DNA from: Streptomyces ardesiacus
Lineage (GTDB): Bacteria; Actinomycetota; Actinomycetes; Streptomycetales; Streptomycetaceae
Direction of reading: 5' to 3'
Length of the DNA: 64,000 bases
Assembly: GCF_003112575.1 (NCBI RefSeq)
Contig: NZ_BEWC01000002.1
Coordinates: 930,001-994,000 of the forward strand
Shown: in pieces, positions 9,895 through 18,227 of the stretch
How positions within the stretch are numbered: position 1 is the first letter of the stretch
Layout of the letters: the number at the start of each line of letters is the position of its first letter
The notes under the pieces: generated by a model
Database searches by the model: none
Told to the model about the DNA's origin: nothing
The model's input: the letters and a program-made list of their open reading frames with translations, nothing else
Translations under genes and position numbers: made by a program

Positions 9895-10030
9895 CACCCG
9901 AATGGCACCCCTCGGTGTGACGTCCGTCATTTGAGACGTGACGCGCGTTACTAACCGGTCACACAGCGCCCCACGCCCGCTAATCTCCGGCCGAGAGACG
10001 AGAATCAGCGCGTATCAGGGGAGTCGCACA

Positions 10031-10879
10031 GTGGCACGGAAGCTCGCCGTCATCGGAGCCGGTCTCATGGGATCGGGCATCGCCCAGGTCTCCGCCCAGG
10101 CGGGCTGGGACGTCGTCCTGCGCGACGTCACCGACGAGGCGCTGCGGCGCGGCACGGACGGTATCAAGGCCTCCTACGACAAGTTCGTCGCCAAGGGGAA
10201 GCTCACCGCCGACGACGCCGGGGCCGCGCTCGGGCGCATCACCGCGACCACCGACCTGGAGGCCGCCGCCGACGCGGACGTCGTCGTCGAGGCCGTCTTC
10301 GAGAAGCTGGACGTCAAGCACGAGATCTTCCGTACCCTGGACAAGCTGGTGAAGGACGGGGCGATCCTCGCGTCCAACACCTCCGCCATCCCGATCACCA
10401 AGATCGCGGCCGTGACGGAGCGCCCCGAGCGGGTCGTCGGCACCCACTTCTTCTCGCCGGTCCCGATGATGCAGCTGTGCGAGCTGGTGCGGGGCTACAA
10501 GACGAGCGACGAAACGCTCGCCACCGCGCGGGAGTTCGCCGAGTCCACCGGCAAGACCTGCATCGTCGTCAACCGCGACGTCGCCGGGTTCGTGACCACC
10601 CGTCTCATCTCCGCCCTCGTCGTCGAGGCCGCGAAGCTGTACGAGTCGGGCGTGGCCACCGCCGAGGACATCGACCTCGCCTGCAAGCTGGGCTTCGGCC
10701 ACGCCATGGGACCGCTGGCCACCGCCGACCTCACGGGCGTCGACATCCTGCTGCACGCCACCGGCAACATCTACACCGAGTCCCAGGACGAGAAGTTCGC
10801 CCCGCCGGAGCTGATGCGCCGGATGGTGGACGCCGGTGACATCGGCCGCAAGAGCGGGCAGGGCTTCTACAAGCACTGA
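10031..10879 (+). CDS. 3-hydroxybutyryl-CoA dehydrogenase
   Basis: NAD(P)-dependent oxidoreductase interconverting 3-hydroxybutyryl-CoA and acetoacetyl-CoA in beta-oxidation or butyryl-CoA synthesis. The 282-residue product has the Rossmann loop GAGLMGSG (9-16), the conserved NTSAIPI and catalytic His region GTHFFSPVPMM, then the C-terminal domain opening with NRDVAGFVTTRL. The GTG at 10031 has AGGGGAG seven bases upstream, while the earlier in-frame ATG would add about 30 non-family residues. It stands alone, but fits the CoA-ester theme with the thiolase, epimerase and mutase further on. Confidence 0.93.
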   Translation: MARKLAVIGAGLMGSGIAQVSAQAGWDVVLRDVTDEALRRGTDGIKASYDKFVAKGKLTADDAGAALGRITATTDLEAAADADVVVEAVFEKLDVKHEIFRTLDKLVKDGAILASNTSAIPITKIAAVTERPERVVGTHFFSPVPMMQLCELVRGYKTSDETLATAREFAESTGKTCIVVNRDVAGFVTTRLISALVVEAAKLYESGVATAEDIDLACKLGFGHAMGPLATADLTGVDILLHATGNIYTESQDEKFAPPELMRRMVDAGDIGRKSGQGFYKH

Positions 10880-11061
10880 GGCCGCACCGGCCCCGGCGAA
10901 CGTCACACGCCGGGGTGAATTCGGTATCGGTTCGCTTACAGGCGGCAACCTCCGGTCGTTTCGGCCAGTCAGAGGGTGCAACACCTGATATCGCCGAGAG
11001 ACCACCACGCACGGACGACACGCACGGACGACGAAGACAAGACGCACGCCGGGGAGCGCAT

Positions 11062-11385
11062 ATGCACATCAGGGGCGACCACGTCGAGCTGGTCGTCGGG
11101 GGCCGCCTCGACGTCCGCAGCGCGGCGGACGCCCGTACGGTCCTGCACTCGGCCGTCGACGACGGAGTCGGCGACCTGGTGCTCGACCTGTCAGAACTGG
11201 ACTCCTGGGACGCCACCGGTCTCGGCGTGATCATGGGGGCCCACCGGCGGGCCGGCCGCTGCGGCCGGCGCCTCGTGCTGCGCGCCGTGCCGCCGCAGAT
11301 GCAGCGCCTGCTGGTGGCCACCCGGCTGCACCGGATCCTGGCCATCGAGGGCGGCATCGGTGTGGAGACCCTGCCCCGCGTGTAA
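11062..11385 (+). CDS. STAS-domain anti-sigma factor antagonist
   Basis: Small (107-residue) single STAS domain protein of the SpoIIAA/BldG/RsbV type, which binds anti-sigma kinases and releases a sigma factor when unphosphorylated. The beta-alpha core is visible (VELVVGGRLDVRSA, LVLDLSELDSWDATGLGVI). The residue at the usual phosphorylation position is Thr in DATGL; Ser is the commoner residue there. GGGGA is five bases before the ATG. No anti-sigma kinase gene is adjacent. The next gene downstream encodes an unusual ATPase-like membrane protein, separated by 232 bases. Confidence 0.88.
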   Translation: MHIRGDHVELVVGGRLDVRSAADARTVLHSAVDDGVGDLVLDLSELDSWDATGLGVIMGAHRRAGRCGRRLVLRAVPPQMQRLLVATRLHRILAIEGGIGVETLPRV

Positions 11386-11617
11386 GTGAAGGTTCACACC
11401 TCCGACACACGCAATCCTCACGAGACCGTGACCTCTCGGACGGCCCGGCACCCCGGACTGTCGGAGATACTGGGCGAAGGTTTAGGGTCTGGCTGCCCGC
11501 TGCCTTTGCAAACCCGCCGGCGGGCCCGGACCAGAAGCGACAGCGCGGTGTGCGGCAAGGCCGGGAGGGTGGTCCCTGCCGGGGGCCTGCACACGACGCT
11601 TTTGGGGGCTTGAACCA

Positions 11618-14251
11618 ATGGACCCGAACACCCGGGGCCCTGAGGACCACGGCCAAGACGGCGGCCAGCAGACGCCGCGCCCGCGCCCGCCCAGGGACCC
11701 GCTCACCTCCGACTTCGGACAGCACGCACCCGCGCTCGCCCGCACCGTGCAACTCGTGTCCGGCGACCTCCTGCTCACCGTGAACCCCGTCGACGGCAGC
11801 GAGATCGAGGTCTGCCCGCCCGCAGACCGGCCCGCCCGGCCCGAGAAGCTCACTGCCGCCGAACGCGCCGAGGCGGAGCGCGCCGCACGGCCGCCCGTCC
11901 CGCCGGGCCCGGTCCGCACCGTCCTGGGCCTGCTGGCCCGCGAGGACGAACGCGAACGCCTGGTCCGGCTGCTCGCCCGAGGCCGCTCCGTGCGCCTCAC
12001 CGGCCCCGCCGGCTCCGGCCGCACCAGCCTCCTCGACGTCGTCGCCGAGGACTGCGCGGGCCTCGCGCCCGACGGCGTCGTCCGCCTGAACGGCCACCAC
12101 CGCACCGCCGACGACCTGCTCCACGACCTCTTCCACGCCGTCCACCACGCGCCCCTGCACCGCCCGGACCGCACCGAACTCCGCGCCCGCCTGCGCGAGG
12201 TGGGCGCGGTCGTCGTCCTGGACGACGCCGAGTTCGGCGGCACCGCCCTCGACGAGCTCCTCGACGCCACCCCCGAGTGCGCCTTCCTCATCGGCGCCAC
12301 CCCGGACGTGCCCGCGCCCTCCGCCGAATCAGGCGTCGAGGAGGTCTTCCTTCCCGGCCTGGACCGCTCGGACGGCGTGGAGCTGCTGGAGCGCGCCGCC
12401 GGCCGGACCCTCACCGAGGAGGAGGCCAACTGGGCCGGCGACCTCTGGTTCGAGTCCGAGGGCCTGCCGCTGCGCTTCGTCCAGGCCGGTGCCCTGCTGC
12501 GCCGCCGGGACCGGGAGCGGGCCGGCGCCGACGCCGTCGACGAGTTCGGCGTCTTCGCCGACGCCCACCAGGGCGACGACACCCCCTACGAGGCCACCGA
12601 GGCCGACGACGACGTGCCCCTGCCGTCCCTCGGCGAGGCCGCCGCGCCCGCACCGCTGCTCGCCTCCCGGTTGAGCGCCTCCGCCCGCGCCACCCTGGAG
12701 TTCGCCGTCGCCCTCGGCGGCGAGGTGCCGCACCAGGCGCACCTGCCAGCCCTGGTCGGCGACACCCACGCGGACGCCGCCCTCGGCGAACTGGCCGACT
12801 GCGGACTGGTCTCCCCGGTCGGCTCCCGCTACCGGCTGGCCGCCGGGGTGCTCGCCCAACTGGAGAGCGCCGGATACGCCGACGACGTGCCGGAGCGCGC
12901 GCGGGCCGCCGCCCAGCACTACGCCTGGTGGGCCGGTCACCCCTCGGTCACCCCCGAGCGGGTCTGCGCGGAGGCCGACGCCGTCCTGGCCGCCCTCGCC
13001 GTCCTGGTGCCGGCCACGACCCCGACCGCCGAGGACGAGGACAGCCCGGCCGTCCAGTTGGCCCGCACCGCGGCGCCCGCGTTCGCCGCCGGACTGCACT
13101 GGGGCGCCTGGGAACGGGCGCTGCGCTCGGGCACCGAGGCCTCCCGGCTCGCGGGCGACGTCGCCGAACAGGCCTACTTCCATCACGAACTCGGTGTCCT
13201 CGCCCTGTGCCAGGACCAGTTGGACCGGGCACGCGCCGAGCTGGAGGCATCCATCGGGCTGCGCGGCGCGCTCTCCGACAAGCGCGGCGCCGTGGCGGGC
13301 CGCCGCGCCCTCGCGCTGGTCGCCGACCGCACCGGGGACACCCCGGGCCTGGGCAGCGGCGCGGGCGCCTTCGGCGTACCGGGTGCCGCCGCCGGACTCG
13401 GTGCCGCCGGCGCCGGTCTCGGACCGACGGTGGGGGAGGAGGTCCCCGTCGCCCGCACCGAGGAGTCGGTGTCGCCGTCCGCGGGGGTCCCCTCGCCCTT
13501 CCCGCCGCTCCAGCCGCCGCCGCAGTCCCCGACCCTCGTCACCCGCCGCGAGCCCGACGAGGAGCCGTCCCGCACGGTCGCCGGCGGCATCAAGGGCTTC
13601 GCCCGGCGCAACCTCGTGGCCGCCGGAGCGGGCGCGCTGCTCGTCGCCGTGCTCGGCACGGTGGTGACCCTCGGGGCCACCTCCGAGAACGACGCGGGCG
13701 ACCCCTCCAACGAGGTCGGCGGCACCCCCTCGGCGAGCCAGGGCGTCGACGACGGCAGCCTGGGCGCGGACCGGCCCTCCGACGACGGCAAGGACCAGCA
13801 GGTGACCGGCGGCCCCACCGGCCCGGGCACGGGCACCCCCGGCCCGTCGGACGATCCGCCACCGACGGAGTCCGACGGGCCCTCCGACGAGCCGAGCGAC
13901 TCCGGGCAGCCCGGCGACCCCGGTTCCGGCGACCCGAGCCGCCCGAGCGACCCGACGACGTCGTCGAAGCCCCCCACCTCGCCGAGCCCGTCGAAGTCGA
14001 CGCCCACCGACCCCCCGTCGTCGCCCTCGCCCTCGCCGGACGAGTCCGAGACGGAGCCCGACCCGCCGGAGTCCTCGGACCCCGGTACGCCGCCCGAGCC
14101 GCCCTCGAACAGCGCCGGCGAGATCACCGGTCCCACGGCCGCCCACTCGCCCGCGGACACCCCGGCCGCCGCCGCGAGCGGCAGCGCGGACCCCGGCACC
14201 GGGACAGAAACGCCGGTCCGCTCCGACCCGGAGGCCGGCGGGATCATCTGA
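11618..14251 (+). CDS. STAND-like P-loop/TPR protein with TM and secreted tail
   Basis: 877-residue protein of unproven function. Order: basic/Pro-rich start; a P-loop NTPase region (about 110-340) with GPAGSGRTS at 129-137 and a Walker B-like VVVLDDAEF; a winged-helix-like region; helical repeats of TPR type (about 500-570, for example FHHELGVLALCQDQLDRARAELE); a Gly/Ala/Pro linker; one membrane span (about 665-687); and a tail of about 190 residues made of Pro, Ser, Thr, Asp and Gly. The Walker A lysine is replaced by Arg, so nucleotide hydrolysis is doubtful. With P-loop and TPR inside and the tail outside, it resembles a signalling ATPase anchored in the membrane. GGGGG stands eight bases before the ATG. 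Confidence 0.75.
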   Translation: MDPNTRGPEDHGQDGGQQTPRPRPPRDPLTSDFGQHAPALARTVQLVSGDLLLTVNPVDGSEIEVCPPADRPARPEKLTAAERAEAERAARPPVPPGPVRTVLGLLAREDERERLVRLLARGRSVRLTGPAGSGRTSLLDVVAEDCAGLAPDGVVRLNGHHRTADDLLHDLFHAVHHAPLHRPDRTELRARLREVGAVVVLDDAEFGGTALDELLDATPECAFLIGATPDVPAPSAESGVEEVFLPGLDRSDGVELLERAAGRTLTEEEANWAGDLWFESEGLPLRFVQAGALLRRRDRERAGADAVDEFGVFADAHQGDDTPYEATEADDDVPLPSLGEAAAPAPLLASRLSASARATLEFAVALGGEVPHQAHLPALVGDTHADAALGELADCGLVSPVGSRYRLAAGVLAQLESAGYADDVPERARAAAQHYAWWAGHPSVTPERVCAEADAVLAALAVLVPATTPTAEDEDSPAVQLARTAAPAFAAGLHWGAWERALRSGTEASRLAGDVAEQAYFHHELGVLALCQDQLDRARAELEASIGLRGALSDKRGAVAGRRALALVADRTGDTPGLGSGAGAFGVPGAAAGLGAAGAGLGPTVGEEVPVARTEESVSPSAGVPSPFPPLQPPPQSPTLVTRREPDEEPSRTVAGGIKGFARRNLVAAGAGALLVAVLGTVVTLGATSENDAGDPSNEVGGTPSASQGVDDGSLGADRPSDDGKDQQVTGGPTGPGTGTPGPSDDPPPTESDGPSDEPSDSGQPGDPGSGDPSRPSDPTTSSKPPTSPSPSKSTPTDPPSSPSPSPDESETEPDPPESSDPGTPPEPPSNSAGEITGPTAAHSPADTPAAAASGSADPGTGTETPVRSDPEAGGII

Positions 14252-14276
14252 CCCCGGCCGGTCCGCGACGCACGCA

Positions 14277-14311
14277 GCAGGGCCGGGTCCGCCCGTCGGA
14301 CCCGGCCCTGC
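14277..14311. terminator. Bidirectional hairpin terminator
   Basis: A perfect 14-bp stem (14277-14290 with 14298-14311) with a 7-base loop lies between the convergent STAND-like gene and nucS. There is no T run, as is common in Streptomyces. Confidence 0.75.
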
Positions 14312-14333
14312 CCACGTCGTGCGTGACGCCCCC

Positions 14334-15005
14334 TCAGAACAGCCGCAGCTTGTCGTCCTCGATGCCCCGCAGGGCGTCGTAGTCCAGCACCTGGCAGCCG
14401 ATGCCGCGGTCCGTGGCGAGCACGCGGGCCTGCGGCTTGATCTCCTGGGCGGCGAACACGCCGCGCACCGGGGCGAGATGCGGGTCGCGGTTCAGCAGTT
14501 CCAGGTAGCGCGTGAGCTGTTCCACGCCGTCGATCTCGCCGCGCCGCTTGATCTCGACGGCGACGGTCCCGCCCTGGGCGTCCCGGCACAGGATGTCGAC
14601 GGGGCCGATGGCGGTCATGTACTCGCGGCGGATGAGCGTGTAGCCCTCGCCCAGGGTCTCGATGCGGTCGGCGAGCAGCTCCTGGAGGTGTGCTTCCACG
14701 CCGTCCTTGATCAGGCCGGGATCGACGCCCAGTTCGTGCGAGGAGTCGTGGAGGATCTCCTCCATCGTGATGATGAGCTTCTCGCCCGCCTTGTTGACGA
14801 CGGTCCAGACACCCTCCTCCTCGCCCGCGCCCTCCTTCAGGGTGCAGGGCGGCGACATCCAGTTGAGGGGCTTGTAGGCCCGGTCGTCGGCGTGGATCGA
14901 GACGCTGCCGTCCGCCTTGACCAGGATCAGCCGGGGGGCCGAGGGCAGGTGGGCGGTGAGCCGTCCGGCGTAGTCGACGGAACAGCGGGCGATGACGAGA
15001 CGCAT
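14334..15005 (-). CDS. nucS: Mismatch-specific endonuclease NucS/EndoMS
   Basis: Endonuclease of the non-canonical mismatch repair pathway of Actinobacteria, which lack MutS/MutL; it makes a double-strand cut at G-T, G-G and T-T mismatches with the beta clamp as partner. The 223-residue product matches the family length. The C-terminal RecB-like nuclease domain shows the catalytic set D137 (GPVDILCRD), E151 and K153 ([12 protein letters not shown]). The ATG at 15005 gives the typical [16 protein letters not shown] start. The last residues (DKLRLF) resemble a clamp-binding tail. Confidence 0.94.
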   Translation of the reverse strand: MRLVIARCSVDYAGRLTAHLPSAPRLILVKADGSVSIHADDRAYKPLNWMSPPCTLKEGAGEEEGVWTVVNKAGEKLIITMEEILHDSSHELGVDPGLIKDGVEAHLQELLADRIETLGEGYTLIRREYMTAIGPVDILCRDAQGGTVAVEIKRRGEIDGVEQLTRYLELLNRDPHLAPVRGVFAAQEIKPQARVLATDRGIGCQVLDYDALRGIEDDKLRLF

Positions 15006-15295
15006 GGTCGGCAACGCTACTCGACGCGCCCGGCCCGACGCGATTCGCCCGTGCCCCGGCGACCCGCGGCACCCCCGCGCGCTGTCCCACTTCTCCCATT
15101 GGCCCCGTTGTGCCCACTGGCCGATTGTGGGCCTACCGGATGGTGTCCATCTGGGCATTCTCCTGGTGCCGTCACGATCGGATGCTTACGGTATTGAACG
15201 GGAGGTCGCGAACTGTGTACGCAGCGTGTTCGGAATCGCGTACTCCCTTTACTGTCCGGCAACCCCTGCTGGTCGGGGGTGCGAGAGGAGAACCC

Positions 15296-15688
15296 ATGTC
15301 GCTCGACGTCTCACCGGCCCTACTCGAACAGGCCGAGCGAGGCGAGGTCGACGAAGCAGACTTCGTCGACTGCGTCCGGACCTCCCTGCCCTACGCATGG
15401 GAGATGATCAGCTCCCTGGTGGCACAGCTGAAGGTCGACGGCGGAGCCTTCGCCGACAACCAGACGCCCCCGCCGGACGAGCAGGCGCGCGGCCAGCTCC
15501 TGCGTGCGCTCGCGAGTGACGCCATACGCGGTGCTCTGCAGCGGCACTTCGGTGTGCGGCTCGCCTTCCAGAACTGCCACCGGGTGGCGGTGTTCCCGTT
15601 GGACTCCTCCGTCGACGAGACGCTGACCAAGTTCACCTCGGTGCGCAGCCAGTTGCTGAACCAGTCGCCGGAACTGCGCGACTGCTGA
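15296..15688 (+). CDS. SCO5389 family conserved protein
   Basis: 130-residue soluble protein conserved among Streptomyces, known by the S. coelicolor locus name; the function is unknown. It is acidic and mostly helical, with EADFVDCVRTSLPYAWEMIS near the N-terminus and a C-terminal part (FGVRLAFQNCHRVAVFPLD) rich in aromatic residues. GAGAGGAG is five bases before the ATG. It is divergent from nucS, with 290 bases between them in which I see no further gene. Confidence 0.8.
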   Translation: MSLDVSPALLEQAERGEVDEADFVDCVRTSLPYAWEMISSLVAQLKVDGGAFADNQTPPPDEQARGQLLRALASDAIRGALQRHFGVRLAFQNCHRVAVFPLDSSVDETLTKFTSVRSQLLNQSPELRDC

Positions 15689-15770
15689 GGCACTCCGGAG
15701 CGCCCGCTTGCCGCTCCGTACGCGCAAGGTGCAGTTCTTGTGCCGGAGCGGCAAGCTCGCGCCCGTCGGC

Positions 15771-16799
15771 TCAGCGGAGCTGGGGGAGCACCTCGGTCCC
15801 GAGCCGCCGTACGTTCTCCTCGGTCGCCGCGAGGTCTCCCGAGCCCTCGACGAGGAGCGCGAAGCGGGAGATGCCGGTGCGCTCGCCGGTCGCCGCGAGC
15901 CGGTCCGCGCACAGCCGGGGCGTGCCCACCGGATGCAGCCCGCAGAGCAGTTCGGTGTACGCGTGCGGGTCGCGCATCCGCCGCTCCCGGCCGTCCACCG
16001 TGACATGGGCGCCCAGCCCCTGCCGCAGCCAGCCCGGCATCGCCTTGAGCAGCGTCTCCGCCGCGTCCGGGCGCCGGTCCGCGATCTGGCAGACGCCGGC
16101 CGAGACGTGGGCCGCGCCGTGGATCTCCGCCGCCGTCCGCCCGGCGGCGCGGGCGTGGCGGCGCCACAGGGCGACCATCTCCGCCTTCTCCTCGTCCCCG
16201 ACGTGCATCCCGAGGAGCATCGGCAGCCCCCGCTCGGCCGCCATGCGCACGCTCGACGGCGAGGTGCAGGCGACGACGACCTCCGGGCCCGGCTCCTCGG
16301 AGAGGGACTCCGACGGCCGCGGCACGACCGGCACCTCGCGGAAGCGGTAGCGGTCCCCCGAGGCGCCGACGGCCGGTTCGCGCAGCCAGCGCAGCAGCAG
16401 GTCGAGCGACTCCGGAAAACCCTCCTCGTAGGCCTCCAGCCCCGCGCCGAACACCTCCAGGTCCACCCACGGGCCGCCGCGGCCGACGCCCAGCGAGAAG
16501 CGGCCGCCGCTCGTGACGTGCAGCAGCGCCGCCTGCTCGCCGAGCGCCACGGGGTGGACGGTGGGCAGCACGCTGACCGCGGTGCCGACCCGCAGGCGCC
16601 GGGTGCGGCCCAGCAGCAGCGCGGCCAGGGTCACGGCCGACGGACACGTGCCGTACGGCACGAAGTGGTGTTCGGCCAGCCAGGCCGTGTCGAGCCCGGC
16701 CTCCTCGGCGACCTCGGCCGAGCGGACCGCGCGGTGCAGCGCTTCCCCCTGGCCCTGGCCCGGGAACTGGGCTCCCAACACGAAACTTCCTACGCGCAT
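15771..16799 (-). CDS. LLM class flavin-dependent oxidoreductase
   Basis: 342-residue luciferase-like TIM-barrel monooxygenase or reductase using FMN or F420. The N-terminus MRVGSFVLGAQFPGQGQGEA leads into the barrel, with EEAGLDTAWLAEHHF (the conserved EHH) and GRFSLGVGRGG typical of the family. The C-terminal half ends with the usual R-FALLVEGSG strand. It is convergent with the SCO5389-family gene and divergent from a small zinc-motif protein. Substrate and cofactor cannot be told from sequence. Confidence 0.9.
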   Translation of the reverse strand: MRVGSFVLGAQFPGQGQGEALHRAVRSAEVAEEAGLDTAWLAEHHFVPYGTCPSAVTLAALLLGRTRRLRVGTAVSVLPTVHPVALGEQAALLHVTSGGRFSLGVGRGGPWVDLEVFGAGLEAYEEGFPESLDLLLRWLREPAVGASGDRYRFREVPVVPRPSESLSEEPGPEVVVACTSPSSVRMAAERGLPMLLGMHVGDEEKAEMVALWRRHARAAGRTAAEIHGAAHVSAGVCQIADRRPDAAETLLKAMPGWLRQGLGAHVTVDGRERRMRDPHAYTELLCGLHPVGTPRLCADRLAATGERTGISRFALLVEGSGDLAATEENVRRLGTEVLPQLR

Positions 16800-17010
16800 T
16801 GCCTTTTCCTGCTTCCTCGGCCCCGACGCGGAGCTCCCCCACAGGGCATAACCGCCTGACACGTGCCGAGGACACGGCCGGACGGAGGACTTTGCGGATT
16901 GTCTGCAGAATCGGCCGCGGCGGGACGGCCGCCGGGGCCCGCACGGAAGGGGTGTGTGCCGCGTAGGCTGGATGCCGCCCTGCTTCCTGTATAGCTCCGT
17001 GAGGTGTCCT

Positions 17011-17343
17011 GTGTCCCCGCGTCGCAACCGACCCAAGGGAGCCGGTTCCTCCGGCCACAGCGCCGAGGCGGACGGCTCCGGCCGCTACGGCGGATGGCAG
17101 TCCTCGGAGAACTGGCAGGGCGAGGACTGGAGCGTCCGGCACGTGGCGGGCGCGAGCGCGCAGGGGAAGTCGTACCGCTGCCCGGGGTGCGACCAGCTCA
17201 TTCCGGACGGCGTCCCGCACGTGGTGGCCTGGCCCGCGCACGCGGGCGTCGACGACCGCCGGCACTGGCACAAGGCGTGCTGGAACGCGAAGGACCGCCG
17301 CACCACCCGGGTGCAGCGGTCCCGTAACGCGCCGAGGTTCTGA
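17011..17343 (+). CDS. Small basic protein with a Cys/His zinc-type motif
   Basis: 110-residue hydrophilic protein conserved in Streptomyces; often labelled ATP/GTP-binding, though I see no P-loop. The N-terminal third is Gly/Ser/Arg-rich and probably disordered. The second half has CPGC, then a downstream HWHKACW, giving a C-x2-C...H-x-H-x3-C arrangement that could bind one zinc ion. The GTG at 17011 has GAGGTG close upstream. It is convergent with the ABC permease gene. The function is unknown; nucleic acid binding is a guess. Confidence 0.7.
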   Translation: MSPRRNRPKGAGSSGHSAEADGSGRYGGWQSSENWQGEDWSVRHVAGASAQGKSYRCPGCDQLIPDGVPHVVAWPAHAGVDDRRHWHKACWNAKDRRTTRVQRSRNAPRF

Positions 17344-17357
17344 AGCCGCCGGCTCTC

Positions 17358-18227
17358 CTACACGTCCCGCTTCTCCAGCAGCGCGTAGGCGGCGGCGAAG
17401 GCGACCGCGGTCACGCCGAGCACGATCCACAGCGGGTCCCAGCCCGAGGGCCCGGAATCGGAGAGCGAGTTGGCGTAGAAAATGCTCATCTGGTTCGGGA
17501 TCGAGTACTCGAACAGCGCCTGCTGCACGTCCTTGAGCGACTCCGAGAACATGAACAGCGCGATCACCAGCGGGGCGAGCAGGAGGCCGATCATGAGGGT
17601 GATGGCGCCCGCCGAGTGCCGGATGATCGAGCCCACGGCCAGCGAGAGCAGCCCGAGCAGCGCGATGTAGAGCGAGACGCCGACGGTGCCCTTCAGCCAC
17701 TCCGTGCCGGTGGGATCACCGGCGCCGTTGCCCTCCAGCAGGGACACGTGGAACAGCCCGACCACCGTCGCGGACACCAGGGTCACCACGAAGGCGACCA
17801 GGAAGAACACGATGCCCTTGGCCGCCAGCACCCGGCCGCGGCTGGGGCAGGCCGTCATGGTCGTGCGGATCATGCCCGTGCCGTACTCCGACGCGGTGGT
17901 GAGCACGCCGAGCGTGATCACGCAGATGCTGCCGAGCAGCAGGCCGAAGAAGCCGAGGCTCAGCGCGCTCTCGCCGGCCAGGTCGGAGTCCGAGCTCGCC
18001 ACCACGGCGCCGGTCAGCAGCCCGATGCCGAGGACCAGCAGGACGAACACGCCCAGCGTCCACATCGTGGAGCGCACCGACCTGATCTTCGTCCACTCGG
18101 AGGCCAGCGCGTGCACGAGGGTCGTGCGCACCACCGGGATCGGCGAGGTGTAGGTCGGGTACGGCGAACCGGGCGCCGCCTGCCAGTCGGGCGCGGCCTG
18201 CTGCGTCGGGGGCTGGGGGGTGCTCAT
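17358..18227 (-). CDS. ABC-2 type permease (cassette 1)
   Basis: 289-residue membrane subunit with a 40-residue Pro/Gln-rich cytoplasmic start and six hydrophobic segments (for example MWTLGVFVLLVLGIGLLTGA and SICVITLGVLTTASEYGTGM, the second including the ABC-2 E-Y-GTGMIR motif). Its ATG overlaps the end of the ATPase gene (18224-18227, ATGA), so the two are translationally coupled. It resembles the permease of the second cassette at 19652, sharing the LASEWTKIRSVRST start and the E-Y-xxGMIRT motif. The substrate is unknown. Confidence 0.9.
   Translation of the reverse strand: MSTPQPPTQQAAPDWQAAPGSPYPTYTSPIPVVRTTLVHALASEWTKIRSVRSTMWTLGVFVLLVLGIGLLTGAVVASSDSDLAGESALSLGFFGLLLGSICVITLGVLTTASEYGTGMIRTTMTACPSRGRVLAAKGIVFFLVAFVVTLVSATVVGLFHVSLLEGNGAGDPTGTEWLKGTVGVSLYIALLGLLSLAVGSIIRHSAGAITLMIGLLLAPLVIALFMFSESLKDVQQALFEYSIPNQMSIFYANSLSDSGPSGWDPLWIVLGVTAVAFAAAYALLEKRDV

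Noticed and set aside
9895..10030. Possible operator (GTGAC...GTCAC) before the 3-hydroxybutyryl-CoA dehydrogenase gene
   Set aside because: The arms are short and imperfect with a long spacer; not distinguishable from chance.
12329..14146. A long minus-strand frame opposite the STAND-like gene
   Set aside because: Composition is Gly/Arg/Val-rich without motifs, and third-position GC favours the plus-strand gene.
15006..15295. Promoter or small gene between nucS and the SCO5389-family gene
   Set aside because: I find only weak -35/-10 candidates and no ORF with a ribosome site in these 290 bases.
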